Source: Myxococcales bacterium (GTDB taxonomy: Bacteria; Myxococcota_A; Polyangia; Haliangiales; Haliangiaceae). From it: 64,000 bases of DNA. The notes under the pieces are model-generated. The model made no database searches. It was not told where the DNA came from and saw nothing but the letters and a program-made list of their open reading frames with translations. Position 1 is the stretch's first letter, and the number at the start of each line of letters is the position of its first letter. The stretch lies in NCBI GenBank assembly GCA_028287135.1, contig JAQBQE010000009.1, forward strand, positions 62,001-126,000. Reading direction: 5' to 3'. A program made the position numbers and the translations under genes. Shown piece by piece: positions 42,035-50,311 of the stretch.

Positions 42035-43954
42035 TCAGCGCGGCGGCAAGGTCTGGGGGCGCGGCACGAGCTGGCGGAGCTGCCACGACTGGATCTGCAT
42101 CGTGCGGCGGACCTTGCGGCGATCGTCATCCTGAAGTCGCGACAGGAAGCCAGCGAGCAAGATCGTCGCCTGGATGTACACCCCGAGCGCGACCAGCGTG
42201 ATCACCGGATGCAGGTCCATCGCGCTCGTGTGGACGATGATGTCGTTGCCGCTCACCGTGGTCGTCGGCCCCATCCAGCCGGAGGCCGCGAGCAGCCATG
42301 GCCCGAGGATCGCCACGCCGAGGGCCAGCGACAGCTTCCACGGGCGGAACAGCGCCTTCTGATGGGACGCCATCAGCATCACCACGATCACGCCCGGCCC
42401 CGGTCCGATGATCACCGGTGATAGCAGCCACGACATCAAGCCAAACAGCACCACGAACCCACCGATCGCGATGTACGACGACAGGATCGGTGTTCGCGGC
42501 GAGATCAGCAGCTGGACGCCGATGATGAAGATGCAGATCGCGACGCCGCTCACGATCACGAGCGGGTTGCGGAACCCGATCGCATAGAGCATCGGGAAGA
42601 ACACGAGCAACGCGAGGGCCGCGAACAGCCCGAACCGGGCGCTCTTGGCCAGCGCATCGACATCGATCCGATCGAGCTCGATGTTGACCTCGGGCGGCGC
42701 TTCCGTCGGTGGCTCGAGCATCAACCGACCGACGATATCGGCCGGCTCGCGGCTCGTCGGATCGAGAGCGAGCGCACGGGCCGCCGCGCGGATCGCATTG
42801 CCGCGAGCCTCGGGCGAGGCTCCGACGGTCAGGGCGCTGTGTGCGAGGTCGAGCTCGCCGCGCGCGAGCTCACGCCGCAGCGCCATGTCGCGATTGCCGT
42901 CGAGGTAGCGCTGGACCGCGTCACCGAGCTTACGCGCCGTCGCGAACCGATGCTCGGCCTCGACGATGGTCGCGCGCACGCAGATCGCGTCGAGCTCGGG
43001 CGGGATGTCGAAGTCCGGCGCTCGCAGGGAGGCGCGCGCGTCGACGCCTCCGAGCGCGGACGCGAGCGCACCTTGGCCGCGCGGATGGAGTGGCTGGTGG
43101 GTGAGGATCTCGAACAGGATGCAGCCGAGCGCGTAGACGTCGGCGCGGCCGTCGAGGCTGTGGTCGCCGCGGATCTGCTCGGGTGAGATGTACCCCGGCG
43201 TGCCGAGGATCGAGCCCGCGACGGTCTGCGTCGGCTCGGCCGGGCTGTCGACCACCGCGGTCCCGATGTCGGCGAAGCTGCCGCGCTGCGGATCGTCGCT
43301 GGCAACCCGCGCGATGCCCCAGTCGAGCACGTAGACCTCGCCGAAATCGCCCAGCTGGATGTTTGCCGGCTTGAGGTCGCGATGCACGACACCCCGCGTG
43401 TGCGCGAACTCGATCGCGAGACAGACCTCGGCGAACGCGCGGAGCAGGCGCTGCTGGGTGAACGCGGACGCGGCCTTCACATCGCCGACGGCGAGCCGCG
43501 GGATCACATCCGCGAGCGTCACGCCGGTCAGCTGCTTCATCACGAAGTACGGCGGCGAGCCATCCGCATGATGCAGCTCGTGCACCGGCACGACGGCCGG
43601 ATGCTCGAGGCGACCCTGCACGCGCGCCTCGCGGAGGAACCGCGCCAGGACCTCGGGGCTCGGATCGGAGACGCGCAGCCGCTTGATCGCGACCCACCGT
43701 CCGACCTGCTCGTCGCGCGCCGACAGCACCTCGCCCATGCCGCCCCGACCGATCACATCACCGAGCCGGTAGCGCGTCTGCAGCGCATCGAACGCAGGCG
43801 AGGAGACGGCGGGCATCATCGTCGAGTCCCCGACCGTCGGCGGATTGCCGTGCGCGACATCCGCCAGCGTCGGCGGGTAGTGCTCGGCGTCCGGATTCAC
43901 GGCGCCGTATGCGCGCGTGGACCGCGGCGGCTCGTCGTTGCGATCGCGGGGCAT
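42035..43954 (-). CDS. Ser/Thr protein kinase with multi-span membrane C-terminus
   Basis: A 639-residue kinase. The kinase domain (about 62-340) has IGRGGMGEVLSA, Lys91 in VAIKRL, HRDLKPAN at 191-198, DWG instead of DFG at 211-213 and GTPGYISPEQ. A soluble linker (340-430) is followed by about six membrane helices, for example LFAALALLVFFPMLYAIGF, VIVSGVAICIFIIGVQLLI and PVITLVALGVYIQATILLAG. There is no extracytoplasmic sensor domain, so the membrane part itself must sense or anchor. The ATG at 43954 is chosen over an upstream one 7 codons away. It lies 13 bp downstream of the CPBP-like gene. Confidence 0.92.
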   Translation of the reverse strand: MPRDRNDEPPRSTRAYGAVNPDAEHYPPTLADVAHGNPPTVGDSTMMPAVSSPAFDALQTRYRLGDVIGRGGMGEVLSARDEQVGRWVAIKRLRVSDPSPEVLARFLREARVQGRLEHPAVVPVHELHHADGSPPYFVMKQLTGVTLADVIPRLAVGDVKAASAFTQQRLLRAFAEVCLAIEFAHTRGVVHRDLKPANIQLGDFGEVYVLDWGIARVASDDPQRGSFADIGTAVVDSPAEPTQTVAGSILGTPGYISPEQIRGDHSLDGRADVYALGCILFEILTHQPLHPRGQGALASALGGVDARASLRAPDFDIPPELDAICVRATIVEAEHRFATARKLGDAVQRYLDGNRDMALRRELARGELDLAHSALTVGASPEARGNAIRAAARALALDPTSREPADIVGRLMLEPPTEAPPEVNIELDRIDVDALAKSARFGLFAALALLVFFPMLYAIGFRNPLVIVSGVAICIFIIGVQLLISPRTPILSSYIAIGGFVVLFGLMSWLLSPVIIGPGPGVIVVMLMASHQKALFRPWKLSLALGVAILGPWLLAASGWMGPTTTVSGNDIIVHTSAMDLHPVITLVALGVYIQATILLAGFLSRLQDDDRRKVRRTMQIQSWQLRQLVPRPQTLPPR

Positions 43955-43967
43955 CCCGCATCGTAGC

Positions 43968-44594
43968 TCAGCCAATCAGGCGGAGTGCCTCGAGCACCAC
44001 CGCACCGACCTGGAACGTGACGCGCGCGAGGATCGGCGCGACGACGCTTCGCCCCGCGGCGACGTACATCCAGCCAAGCCCGATCCCGAACAGCATCGCG
44101 CCGAGCCGGACCGAGAGGCCGCCGGGCGTGATGATGCCTTCGGCGAGCGCCCCCACGAGCACCGGCAAGATCGCCGGTCCGGGTGACAGCTCGAGGACGC
44201 GCTCGACGATCCAGCCGCGCAGCGCGAGCTCCGCGGCGACCGACGCGATCGTCACGATCATGATCACCAGCGCCATCTGACCCGCGCTGCCGCGCACGAT
44301 CGGGAACATCGACCACTCGACGGCGCGCAAGCTCATCATCTCGACGATCGGCGTCCCCGCGAGCAGCGCGAGCGCGAGCGCGACCGCACCCGCGACCGCA
44401 CCGATCAGCGCGCGATCGGATCCGCCGGTCAGCACCTCGGTGAAGCTGCGGCCCCGCATCCATCTCGAGATCGACGCGCACGCGACGAGCGGCAACGCGA
44501 CCGGCATCGCCTCGGGCCACGGGATCACCACGATCGCGACGACCATCGCGACTTCGATGGGCACGAGGCCACGACGCTCGCGGGGCTGGGACAC
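43968..44594 (-). CDS. Degenerate CPBP-type membrane protein
   Basis: A 208-residue membrane protein with about six helices. VAAELALRGWIVERVLEL occupies the place of the CPBP/CAAX-protease motif EExxxR, with only one Glu kept. The second motif region (GAMLFGIGLGWMYVAAG) lacks the expected His, and the third (ARVTFQVGAV) lacks the His/Asn pair. If it belongs to the family, it is unlikely to be an active protease. Its place directly before the membrane kinase gene (13-bp gap) suggests co-expression. Confidence 0.6.
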   Translation of the reverse strand: MSQPRERRGLVPIEVAMVVAIVVIPWPEAMPVALPLVACASISRWMRGRSFTEVLTGGSDRALIGAVAGAVALALALLAGTPIVEMMSLRAVEWSMFPIVRGSAGQMALVIMIVTIASVAAELALRGWIVERVLELSPGPAILPVLVGALAEGIITPGGLSVRLGAMLFGIGLGWMYVAAGRSVVAPILARVTFQVGAVVLEALRLIG

Positions 44595-44742
44595 GAGGGT
44601 CTACGATAGCAAGCCGGGCTCGGTTACCCAGGGAGAGGACACCGCGTCGGCGGCCGACCTTGGGTCGAAGGCCCCAACGATCACGGCCAGATGCAGACCC
44701 TCCGGGCTGCAACCGGCGGGCGCGTCATGCTGTCGGTAGAGC

Positions 44743-45576
44743 ATGAAGGCCCGCTTCCTCGCCGCCGCATGTCTGATCGCGTCCGTCTCGACCGCCACGG
44801 CGTCGCCGCGCAAGGAGGACCTCGAGGCGCGGGTCGCCGCGCTCGAGACCAAGCTCGAGGGTCAGGGCTACACGGTGATGATCGAAGGCCCGTTCGTGGT
44901 GATCGGTGACGAGTCGCCGAAGCGCGTGCGGTCGCGCGCGAGCTTCATGCGCTGGGTGCGCGACCTGATCGAGAAGGACTTCTTCGCCAAGCAGCCGGCG
45001 AAGGTGATCGAGGTCTGGCTGTTCCGCAACGAGAAGACCTATCGCAAGGGCGCGAAGAAGTTCTTCGACGACGAGCCGACGACGCCGTACGGCTACTACT
45101 CGTCGGAGGACGATGCGCTGGTGATGAACATCGGGCCGGGTGCCGGCACGCTGTCCCACGAGCTGATCCACCCGTACATCGAGGCCAACTTCCCCGACAG
45201 CCCGGCGTGGTTCAACGAGGGCCTCGCGTCGCTGTACGAGCAACCGCGCGAGAAGGAGGGTCACATGTGGGGGACCACCAACTGGCGGCTGCCCGGGTTG
45301 CAGGGAATGATCCGGAACAAGTCGATCCCGAGCCTGAAGGCGCTGATCTCGACGACGCGCGAAGGGTTCTACGATGCGAGCTACGACTCGTACGCGTACG
45401 CGCGGTTCCTCTGCCAGTACCTGCAGGACCACGGCAAGCTGCGCGACTTCTACGCCACGTTCGTCGCGGACGGAAAGGACACCACCGGGCAGCGCGCGCT
45501 CGAGGCGGTGCTCGGTCAGGATCTCGCGTCGTTCCAGCCGGTGTTCAACAGGTGGGCGGCCTCCCTGCGCCGCTGA
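44743..45576 (+). CDS. Secreted gluzincin-like peptidase
   Basis: A 277-residue secreted protein with a signal peptide (MKARFLAAACLIASVSTATA). The zinc motif is LSHELIHPYIEANFP, then DSPAWFNEGLASLYE, which supplies HExxH plus the downstream Glu of the peptidase MA/DUF1570-type gluzincins. The region before it (IEVWLFRNEKTYRKGAKKFF, PYGYYSSEDDALVMN) is the usual beta-sheet edge that holds substrate. The C-terminal helices end in a Trp/Arg tail. Function is probably periplasmic or extracellular proteolysis, or wall-linked; the substrate is unknown. Confidence 0.83.
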   Translation: MKARFLAAACLIASVSTATASPRKEDLEARVAALETKLEGQGYTVMIEGPFVVIGDESPKRVRSRASFMRWVRDLIEKDFFAKQPAKVIEVWLFRNEKTYRKGAKKFFDDEPTTPYGYYSSEDDALVMNIGPGAGTLSHELIHPYIEANFPDSPAWFNEGLASLYEQPREKEGHMWGTTNWRLPGLQGMIRNKSIPSLKALISTTREGFYDASYDSYAYARFLCQYLQDHGKLRDFYATFVADGKDTTGQRALEAVLGQDLASFQPVFNRWAASLRR

Positions 45577-45636
45577 TCGCAGAGAACGGCCTCACCCACC
45601 GCGCCGGTCCCCGCACGAGCGTGGCAAGGTTGGCTC

Positions 45637-46056
45637 ATGCGTAGCCTCCTCCTGATCGCGCTGCTCGCTGCGTGCGGCGGCAAGTCCACCCCCCCTCCTC
45701 CGCCCACGACTGGCGACTGCGCCGCCGATGCGTGCGGGCCGGCGCTCGGCATGCCGGCGCAACAGTGCAGCGATGGCACCGTCGGTGGCAACACGGGCAA
45801 GTGCATCCGCCAGGGCGACGCGTGCGCCTGGGAGATCCGCGAGTGCCCGTCGACCGCCGGCGGCTGCGTCAAGGGCGGCTGCAGCGGCACCGTGTGCACC
45901 GAGCCCGGCAAGGACATGATGACGACGTGCGAGTTCAAGGCGGAGTACGCGTGCTACGGCTCGGCGACCTGCGAGCGCCAGCAGGACGGCGCCTGCGGCT
46001 GGACGCAGACGCCCGAGCTCAGCGCGTGCCTCGCGAATCCGCCGCCCATGCAGTGA
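45637..46056 (+). CDS. Cys-rich lipoprotein (eight-cysteine-cluster type)
   Basis: A 139-residue lipoprotein (LLLIALLAACGG, Cys about 13) with a Pro/Thr linker. It has fourteen cysteines besides the lipid one. The C-terminal block, CVKGGCSGTVCTEPGKD, then TTCEFKAEYACYGSATCE and DGACGWTQTPELSAC, is the 'eight-cysteine-cluster' pattern seen in myxobacterial lipoproteins. The disulfide-bonded knob probably lies at the cell surface. No function is known. It follows the gluzincin by 60 bp on the same strand. Confidence 0.75.
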   Translation: MRSLLLIALLAACGGKSTPPPPPTTGDCAADACGPALGMPAQQCSDGTVGGNTGKCIRQGDACAWEIRECPSTAGGCVKGGCSGTVCTEPGKDMMTTCEFKAEYACYGSATCERQQDGACGWTQTPELSACLANPPPMQ

Positions 46057-46368
46057 GTGACTCCAAGACTCCAAGCAGAGCTATTTCGGGCTCCGCCCCG
46101 GATCGAGCGAACCGCCGAGGCGCCCCGGACGCCAGAAGCGCAGAAGCACGGCTTCTCCCCCAGCCGATTCGGTTCTCCGCTCGTGCGAACCTGGCGTCCG
46201 CGGCGCCATGGCGGTTGATCTCCTGCGCGAACCCCTCCGTCGCGAAGCGAAAAGATCTCCTCAAACTGACCTTGGCGTCTTGCCTTGGGCTCGCCGAAAC
46301 GGGCAGCGCGGCCAGTGTGATCCCGAAGGTCACACGAGCCGCGCAGCGGAGCGAATCGCTCCTCGTCG
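46057..46368. other. Intergenic stretch; no gene seen
   Basis: This 312-bp gap has lower G+C than its surroundings and several short tandem-like words (ACTCCAAG twice at its left end, CTTGGCGTCTTGCCTTGGG near 46270-46290). Open frames here are short and lack signals. The only structured element is the hairpin at 46315-46335, listed separately. Confidence 0.5.
46315..46335 (-). terminator. Hairpin downstream of the FHA/AgmX gene
   Basis: GTGTGA-TCC-CGAA-GG-TCACAC folds into an 8-bp stem with one bulged T and a stable CGAA loop. It lies 33 bp after the stop of the FHA/AgmX gene, the right place for a terminator, although it has no long T tract. Confidence 0.45.
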
Positions 46369-48501
46369 TCACTGACCTGCAGCGTGGAAGTTGAACGGAT
46401 AGTTCACCTGCACGTTGCCGCCGTTCTTCGGCGCGGGGAACTTGATGTTCTTGATCACGCCGGCAACGCAGCTCGAGACACCCTCGAGCCCGCCGCCGTT
46501 GGACGCCTGCACCGTGCCGTTCGGAGCGATCAGGAATTGCACCTGAACCGACCCCGCGAGACCCGGCTTGGCGAGCAGCTCCTTCTCGTAGCAGTAGGCG
46601 ATCTTGGCGACGCTGCGCTGGATGTACCGCTTGATGATCGACTTATCGAGATCACCCTCGCTGGTCGGACGGCCCATGAAGCCATCGGGACCGGTCGCGA
46701 CGTGCTTGCGGAGCGGACCCTTGCCGGTGCCCGGGCCACCCCAGCCGTCGCCAGCCTTGTCGCCGGTGCCGATCGTGCCGTAACGGCCGGTTCCGATGAT
46801 GCCGCACGGCGGCATGCTGCAGCCACCGCCCTTGCCGAAGCCGTGCACGCCACCACCGAAGTTGCCGTTGCCTTCACCCTCGGACCCGAACAGCGGGCCG
46901 TAGACGTCCGAGCCGTCGAACCCGCTCGAGAAGTCGGCGTCCGCTGCCATCGCGGAGATCCCACCGCTCAGCATGCTCGCCGAGCCGAGGATGCCGGTGG
47001 CACGCGCGATCTCGACCGCCCGTGCACGCGACATCTGCGGCGGATGATTGTTGTCCTTGATCTGGATGTGACCGTCCTTGCGATCGCTCGGCTTGCCGGT
47101 CATCCCTTCCTCGAGCGCCATCTTCGCGCCCTGACCCTCGCTACCGCCGCTGTTACCGGTGTCGGGGTCCGGCTGCTCCTCGGGCGGGACCTCCTCCTTC
47201 TCCGTGGTCTTGCCGTTCATCGAGATCGCCTCGGCGTTCGCGAGGTCGAGGCTGACGCCCGACTCCTCCATCGGGACCGTCTGCAGGAACGCCCACACGC
47301 CCATGTGCACGGCGAGCGAGCCCGCGAAGTACGCCATCGTGCGGTTCTCGAAGCTGAACAGCGGCGCGACCTGCTTGCGCGGCCTGGTGACCGCCGACAC
47401 GAGGAACGTGGTGTTGCCCGAGCGAACGCGGATCCGCGCGCGCGGCGGGATCGGCACCTCGATCGCGCCGGCCGTGCTCATCGAAGGACGTGCGCGGCCA
47501 CTCGCCGCGAGCTCCGACAGCGGCGTGGTCGTCCCGTCGACGGTCATCTCGCCGTCGATCCCGGCGCCGTAGTTGAAGACGAAGTCATCGCCCGACGGCG
47601 CGACCAGCGGGAAGCTCGGCGACGGCGAGGTCTCGAGCGGTTGTTCGACGCCCGGCGCGGTACCGACGCGGTAGAACGGGCTCTTCTTCTCGTTGCGCAT
47701 CCGCACGAGCGCCGCGGTGGCGCCGAGGAGACCGAGCGCGAGACCACCGAACGCGAGGTAATCGAGGCCGTGGTGGACCGCCACCGGGCGGAACGAGTAC
47801 GCCGGCTTCTTGGCCACGCGCGTGTGGTAGTCGAGTGCGCCCTTGTTGGTGGCGGCGTCGTTGACCGACACCGCGAACGCGACGCCCGAGCCGAGGAGGC
47901 ACGCGAGACCGGCGGCGGCAAAGCCCCACGTCTTCGCCGTGACCTTGCCGCCACGCGGGTCCATGCAGTGCTTCACGTTGACGACCGAGTCACCGAGCAT
48001 CGCGGCGATCTCGACGGCACGCGCGCCACCGACATCGTCGGCATCGCTGGACATCGCGAACGGTGCCGGCGCTGCGATCGGCGCCGCGAACTGCGGCGAC
48101 GCGACGACCTGCGGCGCCATGCGAGCGACCGGCATCGGCGGCGGAGCGATGGGCGCCGCGGCCACCGGCATCGTCATCGTCGCGGTCACGGTGTCGGTCG
48201 CCGCGATCGCGAGCTCGACCGTCATCTCGCCGATGGTCAGCGTGTCGCCGTCCTGCAGGCGCGCCTTGTTGATCCGCTGGCCGTTGACGAACGTGCCGCG
48301 CGTCGACCCGAGATCGATCAGGCTGATGTCGGTGCCCATGACCTCGATGATCGCGTGCATGCGGCTCACCGACTCGTCATCGAGCTGTAGGTGCGCAGAG
48401 GGCACCTTGCCGATCTTGATCACGCCCTGGGTCAGCTTCTCTGCACGAACGAGCTGACCATTCTTGAGAATGCGAAACGAGAGAGAGAGCTTGGAACCCA
48501 T
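46369..48501 (-). CDS. FHA-domain protein with AgmX/PglI (TonB-like) C-terminus
   Basis: A 710-residue envelope-spanning protein of the Myxococcus gliding-motility type (GltG/GltJ). Residues 1-100 are an FHA phosphothreonine-binding domain (IKIGKVPSAHLQLDDESVSR, STRGTFVNGQRI). The membrane segments are AAGLACLLGSGVAFAVSV, LAFGGLALGLLGATAALV and AYFAGSLAVHMGVWAFLQ. A long Gly/Ser/Pro-rich periplasmic stretch leads to the C-terminal TonB/AgmX domain (RSVAKIAYCYEKELLAKPGL, VQFLIAPNGTVQA). The ATG at 48501 has GGAGG 7 bp upstream. The FHA may read a kinase mark, linking the kinases encoded nearby to an envelope machine. Other glt genes are not in the window, so its role in motility is uncertain. 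Confidence 0.9.
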   Translation of the reverse strand: MGSKLSLSFRILKNGQLVRAEKLTQGVIKIGKVPSAHLQLDDESVSRMHAIIEVMGTDISLIDLGSTRGTFVNGQRINKARLQDGDTLTIGEMTVELAIAATDTVTATMTMPVAAAPIAPPPMPVARMAPQVVASPQFAAPIAAPAPFAMSSDADDVGGARAVEIAAMLGDSVVNVKHCMDPRGGKVTAKTWGFAAAGLACLLGSGVAFAVSVNDAATNKGALDYHTRVAKKPAYSFRPVAVHHGLDYLAFGGLALGLLGATAALVRMRNEKKSPFYRVGTAPGVEQPLETSPSPSFPLVAPSGDDFVFNYGAGIDGEMTVDGTTTPLSELAASGRARPSMSTAGAIEVPIPPRARIRVRSGNTTFLVSAVTRPRKQVAPLFSFENRTMAYFAGSLAVHMGVWAFLQTVPMEESGVSLDLANAEAISMNGKTTEKEEVPPEEQPDPDTGNSGGSEGQGAKMALEEGMTGKPSDRKDGHIQIKDNNHPPQMSRARAVEIARATGILGSASMLSGGISAMAADADFSSGFDGSDVYGPLFGSEGEGNGNFGGGVHGFGKGGGCSMPPCGIIGTGRYGTIGTGDKAGDGWGGPGTGKGPLRKHVATGPDGFMGRPTSEGDLDKSIIKRYIQRSVAKIAYCYEKELLAKPGLAGSVQVQFLIAPNGTVQASNGGGLEGVSSCVAGVIKNIKFPAPKNGGNVQVNYPFNFHAAGQ

Positions 48502-48818
48502 GGCAAACCTCCGGCTATGGCGCATGTGCGCCAGGCTCCGGCTGGTCCACGACTCCTCCGCGCGCACTCGCGCACGTGACATCGCGGCGTTCTCAGCCGA
48601 GGCAACCGCGCAGCGTCATTGCGTTGCGGTCGAGAGTTGAGACAGCGAACCGACCACTTGGTTCCCGCTTTCTGCTGGGTTTCCGCTTGACCCGGCGCCA
48701 GGCCCCGGTTGCGGGAGTCCCTGCAACCACAGTGAGGTAGGCGTTGTCCACCCTCGAATCAGCCGGCGATGTGACGTAGGCAATTGCAGTCGAAAAGCGG
48801 CTCTGGCACCGTCCGGCG
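48502..48818. other. Divergent intergenic region with a strong hairpin
   Basis: This 317-bp region separates the FHA/AgmX gene from a lipoprotein gene and must hold both promoters. A hairpin at 48707-48728 (GGTTGC-GGG-AGT-CCC-T-GCAACC) has nine paired positions and one bulge. A TTGACC at 48687-48692 could be a -35 element for the plus-strand gene, but no good -10 follows. No gene is seen. Confidence 0.4.
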
Positions 48819-50273
48819 ATGAAACGATTCAGCAGCCGCACCCTTCTCGCCGCGGCGACCCTTCAGGCCTTTGCTCTGATGGCGTGCGGCGACGACGGTT
48901 CCAACAACCCTTCCCCTGACGCAGCACCACCGGTGGACTCGGGCCCGTCGTGCACCGCGGTGTCGGTCGGCGCGACCCAGTCGATCGTCGATGCCACGGA
49001 AGACGCGATCCTGTGGTCATCGCCGGTGACCGGGATCGCCGGCGCGGCCGGAGACACGCTGCTGAACTTCGAGTTCTACAACGGCATCGAGACCCTGGCG
49101 ACGACGATCAGCCTGACGGCTGGCAACCAGGCTGACTACGCGACGTGCGCGGCCTGCATCCGCCTGCTCGAGCTCAACGCTGCCGGCGACGACATCGCCA
49201 AGCAGTACTTCCAGAGCGGCGGCACGATCACGCTGACCGAGGATCCGTTCACCAACCAGAAGATGATCGGCACGATGACGGACGTCACCGTTGTCGAGGT
49301 CACGATCGACGCCGAGTACCACTCGACGCTGGTCCCCGGCGGCGCGTGCCTCAGCCTCGGCACCATCACGCTGAATGCAGACGCCGTCCCGACCGAGTGG
49401 ACGTGCGACAAGGCCGCGTACAACGACGGCACCACGTGCAACTGCGCATGCGGCGCGCATGATCCGGACTGCGACATCATGGCGGCGCCGGTCGCTGGCT
49501 GCACGGCCAACCAGGTCTGCGGCGACGACGACACCTGCATCAGCACGTGCAACGTCCTGTCCTCCCCGCCGATGGGCTGCACCACCGGCACCTGCGGCTT
49601 CAACACCGCGACGCAGGACATCTGCTACACCGACGCGACGCTCGTCGACCCCGCAGCGCTCGGCGCCGCGTGCGCGACGGCCACGCCGTTCCTGTGCGGC
49701 GTGACCGCCACGGTCGCGACCGGCCTGTGCGACAACTTCGAGGGCGACGACAAGATCTGCCGCAAGGCGTGCGACGCGAACGCTGACTGCACGGGCACCG
49801 AGGTCTGTGGTGCGGTCGTCGGTATGAAGGGTCTCTGCATCGCTCCTCCGCTCAACGACACGTGCGAGACGGCGCAGCTCATCACGATCGGTACGCCGGT
49901 CCAGGGCAAGACCGGTGGCGCTGCTGGCAACTACAACATGGGCCTCGAGGGCGCCGCGTGCACGGGTGTCTCCCAGGCCGGTGGCGACGTGGTCTATCAG
50001 GTCGTGTTGACGGCGAACCAGACGATCACGGTCAACGTGACCAACGCCAGCGCGCACTTCGATCCGAGCGTCGCGCTCCTCGGCCCGGGCGCCGCGGCCA
50101 CGGTGTGCAACGCCGCGACGGTCACCTGCTTGAAGGGTGCGGACGCCGGCAATGCTGCCGCGAACGAGACGTTCACGTTCACCGCGACCGCCGCGGGCAC
50201 GTACTTCCTGATCGTCGACACGTTCTTCCGCACCCAGGGTGGCACGTTCACCCTGACCGTCACGTCTCCGTAG
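48819..50273 (+). CDS. Cys-rich lipoprotein with C-terminal PPC-like domain
   Basis: A 484-residue lipoprotein (QAFALMACGDD, Cys about 23) with a Pro/Asp linker. Residues about 45-190 form a beta-rich domain (LLNFEFYNGIETLATTISL). The centre carries three Cys-rich segments (CNCACGAHDPDCD, CTANQVCGDDDTCISTC, ANADCTGTEVCG) like small disulfide-knot repeats. The C-terminal 120 residues, NDTCETAQLI then VVYQVVLTANQTITVNVT and TYFLIVDTF, match a bacterial pre-peptidase C-terminal (PPC) beta-sandwich. It is probably surface-exposed. Function unknown. Confidence 0.75.
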   Translation: MKRFSSRTLLAAATLQAFALMACGDDGSNNPSPDAAPPVDSGPSCTAVSVGATQSIVDATEDAILWSSPVTGIAGAAGDTLLNFEFYNGIETLATTISLTAGNQADYATCAACIRLLELNAAGDDIAKQYFQSGGTITLTEDPFTNQKMIGTMTDVTVVEVTIDAEYHSTLVPGGACLSLGTITLNADAVPTEWTCDKAAYNDGTTCNCACGAHDPDCDIMAAPVAGCTANQVCGDDDTCISTCNVLSSPPMGCTTGTCGFNTATQDICYTDATLVDPAALGAACATATPFLCGVTATVATGLCDNFEGDDKICRKACDANADCTGTEVCGAVVGMKGLCIAPPLNDTCETAQLITIGTPVQGKTGGAAGNYNMGLEGAACTGVSQAGGDVVYQVVLTANQTITVNVTNASAHFDPSVALLGPGAAATVCNAATVTCLKGADAGNAAANETFTFTATAAGTYFLIVDTFFRTQGGTFTLTVTSP

Positions 50274-50311
50274 TCTCGCGCTGAGTGAACGGCGCGGGGT
50301 ACCGTCCCCAC

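Noticed and set aside
46384..48390. A 668-codon plus-strand open frame over the FHA/AgmX gene
   Set aside because: Translation is His/Arg/Asp-rich and low in information, while the minus strand has FHA, membrane and TonB-like parts in one frame.
48502..48818. sigma-54 type promoter (TGGCAC) before the lipoprotein gene at 48819
   Set aside because: The TGGCAC is followed by GGCG rather than a TTGC element at the right spacing and lies too close to the start codon.
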